From CAYPEL01 sp964409635 (GTDB lineage: Bacteria > Pseudomonadota > Gammaproteobacteria > DSM-19610): DNA of 22,229 nucleotides. The notes beneath the pieces were generated by a model. That model was not told the origin of the DNA. It saw only the letters and a program-made list of their open reading frames with translations, and ran no database searches. This document shows, piece by piece, positions 7,166 through 15,023 of this stretch (position 1 is the stretch's first letter; each line of letters starts with the position of its first letter). The stretch lies in assembly GCA_964409635.1 (NCBI GenBank), contig CAYPEL010000032.1, forward strand, positions 1-22,229, read 5' to 3'. The position numbers and the translations under genes are program-made.

Positions 7166-8290
7166 ATGCAGGCACAAACAAAAAAGAAATTCAGGATAGG
7201 TATGCTAATCACCAATCTTTCAGGCTCAGGCGCCGAAAGAGTGACCTTGAATCTTGCTGAAATGTTTATAGAATATGGCCATAGAGTTGACTTGTTTTTG
7301 CTGGAGAATTACGTTGCTTTGAGCGTCCATCCTGCGATCAATCTGCACGCCTTAGCAGAAAAACGTCAGCTCTATAAATGGCTGGGCGCGCTCGGCGATC
7401 GATTACTGGCAAACAAACTACGCACCCAGATTGATAAGCTTACGCAATCCGGCACAGCACCCTATGACCTTTTTTTATCGCACCTTCCGGCCGCAGATAA
7501 AGTTGTATCGCATTGCCGTATACCTAATACCTGGCATTGCATTCATACCAGCTATTCGGGCGAAATCGAACAATTCAGGCGGCAAAATAGAGGGGTTCGC
7601 GCCTTCAGGAAACAGCGCCTCTACAGATCACTCTACCAGGATAAAAAGCTTGTGGCAGTCTCAACAGGTGTAGCAGAGGACTTAGTCAAGCATCTACATA
7701 TCCAACCTAAAACCATACGAACAATATTCAATCCCTTTGATTTCGAACAGTTACGCAATCTGTCGGCTGATAAATCCGCCTCGTTACCGGACTTTGAATT
7801 CATCCTTCATGCGGGCGCATTCAGACCGGTAAAAAGGCACGACCTATTGCTGGAAGCGTTTTTCAGGATTAAAACTAATATAAAACTTATCCTGCTCGCC
7901 GACCCATCCCCGGGACTCAGCGATATGATTCAAAAACTGGGGTTACAGGATACGGTATTGATCCTAGGCCACCATGAAAACCCCTATCCTTTCCTGCAAG
8001 CCGCAAAACTCCTGGTGCTTTGCTCTGACCGCGAAGGGTTACCAACCGTGATTATTGAGTCACTGATTTTAGGCACAGCGGTTGTCAGTACGGATTGCCC
8101 ATCAGGCCCGCGGGAAATATTAACGGGCGACTTGAAAGAATGGTTAGTTCCAATTAATAACCCGGTTGCTCTTGCGAATAAGATCGATAAGGCACTCAAT
8201 ACTAGGATAAGCATTAAAGATACAGATATCGTAAAATTCGGGCGTGACCAAATATATGTTGAATATAAAAAGCTAATCACCAAAAGCTAG
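7166..8290 (+). CDS. GT4-family glycosyltransferase (GT-B fold)
   Basis: This 374-residue cytoplasmic glycosyltransferase probably adds a sugar from a nucleotide-sugar donor to a lipopolysaccharide or other surface glycan. The N-terminal Rossmann half has the GT4 glycine-rich loop LSGSGAERVTLNLA (18-31). The C-terminal half has the hinge-proximal AGAFRPVKRHDLLLEAF (216-232) and the donor-site EX7E motif, E290 to E298 in REGLPTVIIESL. After this comes STDCPSGPREIL, typical of retaining GT4 enzymes such as those acting on N-acetylgalactosamine or other hexoses; the actual sugar is unknown. It follows the ligase gene closely, consistent with joint surface glycan assembly. Its TAG stop (8288-8290) overlaps the first bases of a REP-like repeat. 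Confidence 0.88.
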   Translation: MQAQTKKKFRIGMLITNLSGSGAERVTLNLAEMFIEYGHRVDLFLLENYVALSVHPAINLHALAEKRQLYKWLGALGDRLLANKLRTQIDKLTQSGTAPYDLFLSHLPAADKVVSHCRIPNTWHCIHTSYSGEIEQFRRQNRGVRAFRKQRLYRSLYQDKKLVAVSTGVAEDLVKHLHIQPKTIRTIFNPFDFEQLRNLSADKSASLPDFEFILHAGAFRPVKRHDLLLEAFFRIKTNIKLILLADPSPGLSDMIQKLGLQDTVLILGHHENPYPFLQAAKLLVLCSDREGLPTVIIESLILGTAVVSTDCPSGPREILTGDLKEWLVPINNPVALANKIDKALNTRISIKDTDIVKFGRDQIYVEYKKLITKS

Positions 8291-8344
8291 GAGCGGTTTC
8301 AACCGCGATTAACGCTACTGCCCATCGCGGTTAAAACCGCTCCT
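8289..8344. repeat. REP-like imperfect palindrome
   Basis: The 21-bp arms 8289-8309 (AGGAGCGGTTTCAACCGCGAT) and 8324-8344 are inverted copies with one mismatch, separated by 14 nt. Each arm also holds its own smaller hairpin (GCGGTT/AACCGC). GGAGCGG-type palindromes of this kind are recalled as dispersed intergenic REP elements in several gammaproteobacteria. It may also stabilise or end the glycosyltransferase mRNA. Confidence 0.7.
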
Positions 8345-8384
8345 GCAGTAGTACACCGCTCACTATTGCAAGACGCATTAATAT

Positions 8385-8411
8385 AAAAAGCCGGGTTATA
8401 CCCGGCTTTTT
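8385..8411. terminator. bidirectional intrinsic terminator
   Basis: AGCCGGG (8389-8395) pairs with CCCGGCT (8401-8407) around a TTATA loop. It has TTTTTT on the plus side and TTTTT on the minus side. It lies between the convergent glycosyltransferase gene and rplQ and probably ends both the plus-strand operon and the alpha operon. Confidence 0.9.
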
Positions 8412-8434
8412 TAGAACTGCTGTTTCTAACAAAC

Positions 8435-8824
8435 TTAATCAACGAGCGCGTCAGCTTCGTCCTGTTGTGGACGATCCACCAGCTCTACCAACGCCATTGG
8501 CGCTTTGTCGCCAGAGCGGAATCCCATTTTCAAAATCCGTAGATAGCCGCCAGGACGTTCTTTGTAACGCGGGCCTAGCTCATTAAACAGCTTGGTTACC
8601 GCATCCCGGTCACGCAAGCGGTTGAATGCCAGGCGGCGTTTATGCACAGTATCCACTTTGGCCATAGTAATTAGCGGTTCAGCTACACGGCGTAATTCCT
8701 TTGCTTTCGGCAAAGTAGTCTTAATCACTTCATGATGCATGAGTGATACCGCCATGTTACTAAACATGGCTTTGCGGTGACTGCTGTTACGGTTAAATTT
8801 TCGTCCGCTCTTATGATGACGCAT
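8435..8824 (-). CDS. rplQ: 50S ribosomal protein L17
   Basis: L17 is a large-subunit protein near the peptide exit side. The 129-residue product begins MRHHKSGRKFNRNSSHRKAM and keeps the conserved block MAVSLMHHEVIKTTLPKAKE, close in length to E. coli L17 (127). It is the last gene of the alpha operon, 41 nt after rpoA, and is followed by a strong hairpin terminator at 8385-8411. The tail after residue 115 is short and acidic (QQDEADALVD), a variable part of this family. Confidence 0.99.
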   Translation of the reverse strand: MRHHKSGRKFNRNSSHRKAMFSNMAVSLMHHEVIKTTLPKAKELRRVAEPLITMAKVDTVHKRRLAFNRLRDRDAVTKLFNELGPRYKERPGGYLRILKMGFRSGDKAPMALVELVDRPQQDEADALVD

Positions 8825-8865
8825 AACCTTATACCTATCTCTATATTCTCAATATCCTGAGCGGC

Positions 8866-9867
8866 TCAGGCAGAAATTTTATCGTTATCCCGAAGCCCGG
8901 CCGGCGGCCAGTTTTCAAGCCGCATGCCCAGAGACAATCCGCGTGAAGCCAGCACATCCTTTATTTCGGTGAGTGACTTCTTGCCAAGGTTAGGCGTTTT
9001 CAACAGCTCAACTTCAGTGCGCTGAATCAGGTCACCGATAAAGTAAATGCTTTCCGCTTTGAGGCAGTTTGCAGACCGAACCGTCAACTCCAGATCATCG
9101 ACTGGACGCAGCAGTACCGGGTCTATATCCGCTTCATTGGTGGCAGGCTGGACTTCTTCTTTGCCCTGCAAATCAACAAATACAGACAGTTGATCCTGTA
9201 AAATTGTCGCTGCACGGCGTATCGATTCTTCCGGATCAATCGTGCCGTTAGTTTCTATATCGATAATCAGCTTATCCAGATTGGTACGCTGCTCGACACG
9301 TGCGCTTTCCACGTTATAGGCAACACTATGCACCGGGCTATAAGATGCATCCAGTTGTAGATTGCCTATTGGACGACTTTCTTCATCCCGGCCAGTACGT
9401 GCTGTCGCGGCTTCATATCCACGCCCCATAGAAAGATGCAGCGTCATTTTTAACTCACCACCCTTGGTCAGGTTGGCAATGACATAACCCGGATCGACCA
9501 CTTCCACGTCGTGATCGAGCACAATATCGCCAGCAGTCACTACACCTGGCCCTTTCTTGTTCAGCCGCAAGATGGCTGTTTCACGGTTATGCATGCGTAA
9601 TGCAACACCCTTGAGGTTTAGAAGAATATCCATCACATCTTCCTGCACACCTTCAAGCGTGGAATACTCGTGCAGCACACCTTCGATTTCCACACCGGTT
9701 ATTGCGCAACCAGGCATGGACGAAAGCAATATGCGCCGCAAAGCATTCCCAAGTGTATGTCCAAAACCACGTTCTAGTGGTTCCAATACTACTTTGGCTT
9801 GATTATCACTGCTGAATTGCACATCGACAATTCGCGGCTTCAGGAACTCGTTAACATTGCCCTGCAT
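8866..9867 (-). CDS. rpoA: RNA polymerase alpha subunit
   Basis: Alpha dimerises to nucleate RNA polymerase assembly, and its C-terminal domain contacts UP elements and activators. At 333 residues it is close to E. coli (329). The N-terminal domain starts MQGNVNEFLKPRIVDVQ and holds the dimerisation segment GFGHTLGNALRRILLSSMPG. The C-terminal domain (about 250-325) contains TVRSANCLKAE, with R264 and N267 at the DNA-contact positions equivalent to E. coli R265 and N268. It also has TPNLGKKSLTEIKDVL and GMRLENWPP. It sits between rpsD and rplQ as in the alpha operon of E. coli. Confidence 0.99.
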   Translation of the reverse strand: MQGNVNEFLKPRIVDVQFSSDNQAKVVLEPLERGFGHTLGNALRRILLSSMPGCAITGVEIEGVLHEYSTLEGVQEDVMDILLNLKGVALRMHNRETAILRLNKKGPGVVTAGDIVLDHDVEVVDPGYVIANLTKGGELKMTLHLSMGRGYEAATARTGRDEESRPIGNLQLDASYSPVHSVAYNVESARVEQRTNLDKLIIDIETNGTIDPEESIRRAATILQDQLSVFVDLQGKEEVQPATNEADIDPVLLRPVDDLELTVRSANCLKAESIYFIGDLIQRTEVELLKTPNLGKKSLTEIKDVLASRGLSLGMRLENWPPAGLRDNDKISA

Positions 9868-9900
9868 GAAAAGCCCTCTTTAATTCAGTTTGTTTAAGAC

Positions 9901-10521
9901 TTACTTGGAGTACAATTCGACCACCAGATGCTCATTGATCTCAGCTGGTAAATCAGTACGCTCAGGAACGCTTTTGAATGTTCCCTCAAGCTTTTTAGGG
10001 TCAACATTAACCCATTCCGGCAAGCCCATTTGTTCCGCAATCTGTATAGCACTTAGGATCCTGGCTTGTTGCTTGGATTTTTCGCGAATCGTCACGATAT
10101 CGCCAGGCACCACTTGGCAAGAGGCTATGTTTACAGTCTGTCCATTCAGCAGTACCGCCTTATGGCTAACCAGCTGGCGGGATTCAGCACGGGTTGCACC
10201 AAAACCCATTCGATAGACAACATTGTCCAGTCGTGATTCCAGAAGACTCAACAGATTTTCACCGGTAGAACCTTTCCGCCGTGCAGCACGTTTAAAATAG
10301 TTGCGAAATTGTTTTTCCAGCACGCCATACATACGCCGCAGTTTCTGCTTCTCACGCAATTGAAGCGCATAGTCAGACATACGTGTACGCCTGTCACCAT
10401 GAACGCCAGGTATTTTATCCAGCCTGCATTTATTTTCCAGCGAGTTGCCACGACCCTTTAAGTACAGGTCGGTTCCCTCGCGGCGCATAAGCTTACAGGT
10501 GGGTCCAGTGTATTTCGCCAT
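9901..10521 (-). CDS. rpsD: 30S ribosomal protein S4
   Basis: S4 binds the 5' domain of 16S rRNA early in 30S assembly and, in enterobacteria, represses its own operon at the rpsM leader. The 206-residue length equals that of E. coli S4. It begins MAKYTGPTCKLMRREGTDL. The S4 RNA-binding domain (from about residue 94) reads LESRLDNVVYRMGFG, ESRQLVSHKAVLLNG and PGDIVTIREKS. It is the zinc-free type, lacking the clustered N-terminal cysteines of some Gram-positive S4 proteins. It lies 13 nt after rpsK and 33 nt before rpoA. Confidence 0.99.
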   Translation of the reverse strand: MAKYTGPTCKLMRREGTDLYLKGRGNSLENKCRLDKIPGVHGDRRTRMSDYALQLREKQKLRRMYGVLEKQFRNYFKRAARRKGSTGENLLSLLESRLDNVVYRMGFGATRAESRQLVSHKAVLLNGQTVNIASCQVVPGDIVTIREKSKQQARILSAIQIAEQMGLPEWVNVDPKKLEGTFKSVPERTDLPAEINEHLVVELYSK

Positions 10522-10534
10522 TATCTATCTCCGC

Positions 10535-10927
10535 CTACACGCGCCGTTTCTTGGGTGGACGACAACCATTATGAGGTATCGGTGTAACATCAGTGATATT
10601 GGTAATGCGGAAGCCAATATTATTCAAGGCGCGCACTGCAGACTCGCGCCCAGGCCCCGGACCCTTGATTTCAACTTCAAGATTTTTCATGCCAAATTCT
10701 TTTACAAGTTCACCGACACGCTCGGCCGCTACCTGGGCAGCAAACGGGGTGCTTTTTCGTGAGCCACGAAAACCGGATCCACCGGCAGTCGCCCAGGCCA
10801 AAGCATTACCCTGGCGGTCACTGATTGTAATAATCGTATTATTGAAAGACGCATGAACGTGAACGATACCATCGACCACATTCTTTTTAACTTTTTTGCG
10901 TGTGCGCGAAGCTGTCGCTTTTGCCAT
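10535..10927 (-). CDS. rpsK: 30S ribosomal protein S11
   Basis: S11 forms part of the 30S platform, beside the 3' end of 16S rRNA. The 130-residue protein has a lysine/arginine-rich start (AKATASRTRKKVKKNV). The family core follows: GIVHVHASFNNTIITISDRQG, GFRGSRKSTPFAAQ and EIKGPGPGRESAVRAL. The C-terminus is DVTPIPHNGCRPPKKRRV. It lies 23 nt after rpsM in the alpha operon. Confidence 0.99.
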   Translation of the reverse strand: MAKATASRTRKKVKKNVVDGIVHVHASFNNTIITISDRQGNALAWATAGGSGFRGSRKSTPFAAQVAAERVGELVKEFGMKNLEVEIKGPGPGRESAVRALNNIGFRITNITDVTPIPHNGCRPPKKRRV

Positions 10928-10950
10928 GATCTATCTTCTTTGAACCGTTG

Positions 10951-11307
10951 TTACTTACGAATAGGACGCCGGGGCCCCTTACGGGTACGGGCGTTAGTAC
11001 GGGTGCGCTGGCCTCTAAGCGGTAAACCGCGGCGGTGGCGCATGCCCCGATAGCAGCCCAAATCCATCAGGCGCTTGATATTCATTGACACCGTACGGCG
11101 CAAGTCACCTTCAACTGTATATTGAGTGACCGCATTACGCATACCCTCGATTTCAGCTTCAGACAAATCCTTGATCTTTATATCCGGCTTGACGCCCGTT
11201 GCTTGGCAAATCTTTTGCGCAGAAACACGGCCGATTCCGTAGATCGAGGTTAATGCGATAACCGCATGCTTATGGGTCGGAATATTAATTCCGGCAATAC
11301 GAGCCAT
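10951..11307 (-). CDS. rpsM: 30S ribosomal protein S13
   Basis: S13 sits in the head of the small subunit and contacts the P-site tRNA and the large subunit. The 118-residue protein starts MARIAGINIPTHKHAVIALT. It has the helix-two-turns-helix segment with GIGRVSAQKIC, the block YRGMRHRRGLPLRGQRT, and the basic tail ARTRKGPRRPIRK that reaches the P site. It is first in the alpha operon, preceded by a 105-nt leader and a strong Shine-Dalgarno (GAGGAGAG). Confidence 0.99.
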   Translation of the reverse strand: MARIAGINIPTHKHAVIALTSIYGIGRVSAQKICQATGVKPDIKIKDLSEAEIEGMRNAVTQYTVEGDLRRTVSMNIKRLMDLGCYRGMRHRRGLPLRGQRTRTNARTRKGPRRPIRK

Positions 11308-11412
11308 GAATTTCTCTCCTCAGAGACGCAGCTGATGGCCTTGCAGGGAACCCGAAAGGATACCTGTAGCTACGCCTAAAATCAATTAATACTGGTTTAC
11401 AGGCCCAAGCAT
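11308..11412 (-). promoter_or_regulatory. leader between rpmJ and rpsM, candidate S4 autoregulatory region
   Basis: This 105-nt gap is the longest inside the ribosomal cluster apart from tuf-rpsJ, and it falls exactly at the spc/alpha boundary. On the minus strand a hairpin can form from CAGGTATCC, loop TTTC, and GGGTTCCCTG, with one bulge. It is followed by GAGGAG before the rpsM ATG. In E. coli the equivalent leader folds into the S4-binding pseudoknot. No convincing -35/-10 pair is visible. The function here is inferred from position. Confidence 0.4.
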
Positions 11413-11526
11413 TCAGCCTTGGCGTTGTTTGTGACGGCCGTCTTTACAGATCACCCGTACCACACCCTTGCGGCGGACAATTTTGCAATTCCGGCAGATT
11501 CGTTTTACTGATGCGCGCACTTTCAT
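11413..11526 (-). CDS. rpmJ: 50S ribosomal protein L36
   Basis: L36 is a small zinc-ribbon protein of the large subunit. The 37-residue product begins MKVRASVKRICRNCK and ends KDGRHKQRQG. The zinc ligands C11, C14, C27 and H32 are all present, so this is the zinc-binding C+ form; a zinc-independent paralogue, if any, lies elsewhere. An AGGTGA ribosome site precedes the ATG. It is the last gene of the spc operon, 16 nt after secY, matching the E. coli order. Confidence 0.98.
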   Translation of the reverse strand: MKVRASVKRICRNCKIVRRKGVVRVICKDGRHKQRQG

Positions 11527-11542
11527 GATTTCACCTGTTCGT

Positions 11543-12895
11543 TTATCTCAGCAAACCTGAACGGCCCGGGCCTTTCAGATTGGCTTTTTTCATAAGTCCT
11601 TCATATTGGTGGGACATCATATGCGCTTGAACTTGCGCCATAAAGTCCATCACCACGATGACAATGATCAACAGAGAAGTACCGCCAAAATAGAAGGGTA
11701 CGTTCCAGTACAAAATCAGGAATTCGGGTAACAAACAAACCGATGTAATGTAGATAGCGCCGGCTAGCGTCAACCGCGTCATCACCCCATCAATGTATTT
11801 ACCTGTTTGTTCACCTGGTCGTATACCCGGAATAAATGCCCCGGATTTTTTTAAATTCTCCGCTGTTTCTTTTGAATTGAATACGATCGCCGTATAAAAG
11901 AAGCAGAAAAATATAATCGCAAAGGCATAGAACATCACATAAAGGGGCTGCCCAGGCGACAGGGTCGAAGAGATATCTTTTAACCATCCCATGCCTTCAG
12001 AACTACCAAACCAGCTGCCGAGTGTTGCCGGGAACAAAATAATACTCGATGCAAAAATGGGTGGGATAACACCCGCCATATTTAACTTCAGTGGCAGATG
12101 AGTACTCTGACCGGCATACATTTTCCGCCCCTGCTGGCGCTTGGCATAGTTCACTGTAATCCGGCGTTGCCCACGCTCGACAAAAATCACGAACATCGTC
12201 ACCGCGATAGCCACTGCAAACAGGAACAGAACCGTCAGGGTATTCATTTCACCGGTACGCACCAATTCCAAAGTACCGCCGATCGCTGAGGGCAACCCTG
12301 CCACAATGCCTGAAAATATGATTATCGAAATACCGTTACCAATTCCGCGCTCTGTGACCTGCTCGCCCAACCACATCAAAAATAAAGTACCGGTCACAAG
12401 GCAGGTAACGGCTGACAGAACAAAAGCCGGCCCCTGTAAAACTACCAGGCTGCTGCCGCCAACGGCCTGCCCCTGCAGCGCAGTTGATATACCTATGGCT
12501 TGAAATGTTGCGAGAACCAACGTGCTATAGCGGGTGTACTGGGTAATTTTACGACGCCCTGCTTCGCCCTCTTTCCTCAGCTGCATTAACGTAGGGACTG
12601 TATACGATAGCAACTGCATAATAATCGATGCAGAAATGTACGGCATGATGCCCAGCGCGAATAGTGATAAGCGGCTCAAGGCACCACCGGAAAACATGTT
12701 AAACATGTCCAGTATGGTGCCTCTCTGCTGTTCTACTAATTGCGCCAGAACCATCGGATCGATACCGGGCAATGGAATAAACGAGCCTACCCGGAAAACG
12801 AATATCGCGCCCAGCACAAAGAAAATGCGCTGACGTAATTCAGCCAGTTTACCGATATCGCCTAAACCACTGGCCATTGATGCTGGACCTGCCAT
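11543..12895 (-). CDS. secY: protein translocase subunit SecY
   Basis: SecY is the channel of the Sec translocon in the inner membrane, working with SecE, SecG and SecA. The 450-residue protein has the expected ten membrane helices. The N-terminus reads LAELRQRIFFVLGAIFVFRVG, followed by SFIPLPGIDP at the plug region. ERGIGNGISIIIF and the basic cytoplasmic loop RRITVNYAKRQQGRKMY follow, and the C-terminal region includes FIPGIRPGEQT. The ATG at 12895 is used here; an internal ATG at codon 7 is an alternative. It follows rplO by 11 nt, as in the spc operon. Confidence 0.99.
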   Translation of the reverse strand: MAGPASMASGLGDIGKLAELRQRIFFVLGAIFVFRVGSFIPLPGIDPMVLAQLVEQQRGTILDMFNMFSGGALSRLSLFALGIMPYISASIIMQLLSYTVPTLMQLRKEGEAGRRKITQYTRYSTLVLATFQAIGISTALQGQAVGGSSLVVLQGPAFVLSAVTCLVTGTLFLMWLGEQVTERGIGNGISIIIFSGIVAGLPSAIGGTLELVRTGEMNTLTVLFLFAVAIAVTMFVIFVERGQRRITVNYAKRQQGRKMYAGQSTHLPLKLNMAGVIPPIFASSIILFPATLGSWFGSSEGMGWLKDISSTLSPGQPLYVMFYAFAIIFFCFFYTAIVFNSKETAENLKKSGAFIPGIRPGEQTGKYIDGVMTRLTLAGAIYITSVCLLPEFLILYWNVPFYFGGTSLLIIVIVVMDFMAQVQAHMMSHQYEGLMKKANLKGPGRSGLLR

Positions 12896-12906
12896 AAGTA
12901 TTTAGC

Positions 12907-13341
12907 CTAAGCCTCGATCTTGCCGCCAGCGGCTTCAATTGCAGCCCGGGCGCCTTTAGTAACGCCTAGACCGCGCAGTGTTACCGCTTTCTCTATCTTG
13001 CCAGATGCGATTACTTTTGCGCGCAGTATATGATGGCCAATGACACCTGCCGCTTTTAATGCCGCGAGATCAATCGCATCAGCCTCAATACCGGCAAGCT
13101 CATGCAAGCGCACTTCCTCAATGAATCTCGATTTGCGGGAGACAAAACCAATTTTAGGTAAGCGGCGCTGTAAAGGCATTTGACCCCCTTCAAAACCCAC
13201 TTTGTGGAAACCGCCTGAGCGGGATTTCTGCCCCTTATGGCCACGTCCACAGGTTTTTCCGAAGCCAGAACCGATACCGCGCCCGACCCGTTTACCCGGT
13301 GTCCGGCTACCTGCAGCCGGCTTTATTGTATTCAGGCGCAT
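12907..13341 (-). CDS. rplO: 50S ribosomal protein L15
   Basis: L15 is a late-assembling large-subunit protein whose extended N-terminal arm threads into 23S rRNA. The 144-residue product begins MRLNTIKPAAGSRTPGKRVG. The glycine-rich arm continues GRGIGSGFGKTCGRGHKGQKS and the globular C-terminal half ends AAIEAAGGKIEA. The length equals that of E. coli L15 (144). Only 1 nt separates its ATG from the rpmD stop, suggesting coupled translation. Confidence 0.99.
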   Translation of the reverse strand: MRLNTIKPAAGSRTPGKRVGRGIGSGFGKTCGRGHKGQKSRSGGFHKVGFEGGQMPLQRRLPKIGFVSRKSRFIEEVRLHELAGIEADAIDLAALKAAGVIGHHILRAKVIASGKIEKAVTLRGLGVTKGARAAIEAAGGKIEA

Positions 13342-13342
13342 G

Positions 13343-13528
13343 TTAGACTTCCTCTACTTGCAGCAGGTAAGAAATTTTGTTGATCATGCCACGATTTTCC
13401 GCTGTAGCCGCAACCACGACACTGTGGCGAATACGGCGCAACCCCAAGCCACGCGCGCAAGCCTTGTGTGCTTCGAGCCGGCCACTGGTACTTTTGGTTA
13501 GAGTTACTTTGAGTTTTTTGTCTGCCAT
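13343..13528 (-). CDS. rpmD: 50S ribosomal protein L30
   Basis: L30 is a small large-subunit protein with a ferredoxin-like fold. The 61 residues include KVTLTKSTSGRLEAHKACAR, LGLRRIRHSVVV and a C-terminal MINKISYLLQVEEV, as in E. coli (59 residues). It is placed between rpsE (3 nt gap) and rplO (1 nt gap). A longer reading frame on the opposite strand here (13377-13853) is a shadow. Confidence 0.98.
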   Translation of the reverse strand: MADKKLKVTLTKSTSGRLEAHKACARGLGLRRIRHSVVVAATAENRGMINKISYLLQVEEV

Positions 13529-13531
13529 GGT

Positions 13532-14038
13532 CTATCCCAGAATATCGTCAACCGATTTACCGCGTTTGGCTGCCACCGCTTCGGGAGATGTCATCTCAGC
13601 CAGCCCCCGCATGGTAGCGCGAACCACGTTGATCGGATTATTGGTACCAATACACTTCGCCAACACGTCACGTACGCCGACGACCTCAAACACAGCACGC
13701 ATGGCGCCGCCAGCAATGATCCCGGTGCCTTCGGAAGCCGGTTGCATGTATACCTTTGCCGCACCGTGCCGGGCAGTGATCGCATACTGTAAAGTACCTT
13801 CTTTCAATGCGATGGTGTGCATATTTTTACGCGCGTTCTCCATAGCCTTCTGAATCGCCACCGGCACTTCACGCGCCTTGCCCCGGCCAAACCCGACCCG
13901 GCCTTCGCCGTCGCCAACGACAGTCAACGCGGCAAAACCGAATTGCCGTCCGCCTTTGACCACTTTGGCTACACGGTTGATACCAATCAGTTTTTCCTGC
14001 AAACCATCAGGGTTCGCCTGTTGTTCGACATTTGCCAT
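13532..14038 (-). CDS. rpsE: 30S ribosomal protein S5
   Basis: S5 lies at the mRNA entry side of the 30S subunit and affects decoding accuracy and mRNA unwinding. The 168-residue protein has the N-terminal double-stranded RNA-binding-like domain (INRVAKVVKGGRQFGFAALT, VGDGEGRVGFGRGKAREVP). The C-terminal domain contains PASEGTGIIAGGAMRAVFEV and GTNNPINVVRATMRGL. The residues around VVKGGR form the loop where spectinomycin-resistance changes occur in E. coli, and here they look wild type. It follows rplR by 11 nt. Confidence 0.99.
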   Translation of the reverse strand: MANVEQQANPDGLQEKLIGINRVAKVVKGGRQFGFAALTVVGDGEGRVGFGRGKAREVPVAIQKAMENARKNMHTIALKEGTLQYAITARHGAAKVYMQPASEGTGIIAGGAMRAVFEVVGVRDVLAKCIGTNNPINVVRATMRGLAEMTSPEAVAAKRGKSVDDILG

Positions 14039-14049
14039 AGTTCTACCCT

Positions 14050-14403
14050 TTAGAATTCCAGTCCGCCTTCACGCGCGGCATCAGCCAGCGCCTTGATACG
14101 GCCATGATATTTAAAACCGGAGCGGTCAAACGCAACCTGCGTTATACCCGCTGCCTTGGCGCGCTCAGCAACGGCTGTACCGATCGATGCTGCCGCTTCA
14201 GAATTTCCAGTCGCGTTGATATTCTTGCGCAGTTCTTTATCCAGAGTAGACGCACAAGCAAGCACCTTGTCACCCGCACCATCAATCACCTGCGCATAGA
14301 TATGACGCGGTGTCCGGAACACACATAAGCGAGGCTTACCCAACTCGCGTATTTTTGCGCGCGTTTTACGCGCCCGCCGAATTCTTGATGTTTTCTTGTC
14401 CAT
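14050..14403 (-). CDS. rplR: 50S ribosomal protein L18
   Basis: L18 binds 5S rRNA and anchors it to the central protuberance together with L5. The 117-residue product starts MDKKTSRIRRARKTRAKIRE. It shows the family core LCVFRTPRHIYAQVIDGAG and the C-terminal FDRSGFKYHGRIKALADAAREGGLEF. The length equals that of E. coli L18 (117). The gap to the upstream rplF is 49 nt, one of the wider ones in the spc operon. Confidence 0.99.
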   Translation of the reverse strand: MDKKTSRIRRARKTRAKIRELGKPRLCVFRTPRHIYAQVIDGAGDKVLACASTLDKELRKNINATGNSEAAASIGTAVAERAKAAGITQVAFDRSGFKYHGRIKALADAAREGGLEF

Positions 14404-14452
14404 GCCTCTACCTTCGTATCTTGTTTACTGTATAACCGCCACAACTCAGCAA

Positions 14453-14986
14453 TTATTTTTTCTTGGCTTCTTTACGCACAATGATTTCACCTGCGTATTT
14501 AACACCCTTGCCTTTGTAAGGTTCAGGCGGCCGGTAGGCGCGTATTTCTGCAGCCACCTGACCCACGACTTGTTTATCTATACCCTTTATAACTATCTCT
14601 GTCTGACTAGGCGTTTCAATACTCACCCCTTCCGGTATTTCGTGGTCAACCGGATGCGAAAAACCCAATGTCAAATTGAGTTTTTTACCCTGCGCCTGGG
14701 CGCGATAACCAACCCCAACCAGTTCCAGCTTTTTCTCATACCCGTTGGTGACACCTGTGACCATATTATTGATCAAAGACCGCGTGGTTCCCGTCAACGC
14801 CAGGGATGCTTTTGACCCATCGCGCGGCGAGAATGTCAGCACGTTATTATCCTGTTTCATCTCTACAGCGGTATTAATTTCATGCTCAAGCGAGCCTTTA
14901 CCACCTTTAATGGTGACACGCTGACCTTGCACCTTCACTTCAACACCAGCGGGCAACTCAACCGGTTTTTTTGCAATTCTCGACAT
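14453..14986 (-). CDS. rplF: 50S ribosomal protein L6
   Basis: L6 sits near the sarcin-ricin loop and the factor-binding site, built of two similar domains. The 177-residue protein begins MSRIAKKPVELPAGVEVKV. It has the first-domain KGSLEHEIN strand-turn, GVGYRAQAQGKKLNLTLGFS, and the C-terminal signature PPEPYKGKGVKYAGEII. The length matches E. coli L6 (177 with Met). It follows rpsH by 37 nt. Confidence 0.99.
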   Translation of the reverse strand: MSRIAKKPVELPAGVEVKVQGQRVTIKGGKGSLEHEINTAVEMKQDNNVLTFSPRDGSKASLALTGTTRSLINNMVTGVTNGYEKKLELVGVGYRAQAQGKKLNLTLGFSHPVDHEIPEGVSIETPSQTEIVIKGIDKQVVGQVAAEIRAYRPPEPYKGKGVKYAGEIIVRKEAKKK

Positions 14987-15023
14987 GGCTTTAGCTCAAT
15001 ATAGTATTCAGATTACACAGCTG

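Noticed and set aside
13377..13853. 158-residue plus-strand frame
   Set aside because: It is antisense to rpmD and rpsE, which are certain genes; the open frame follows from their codon composition.
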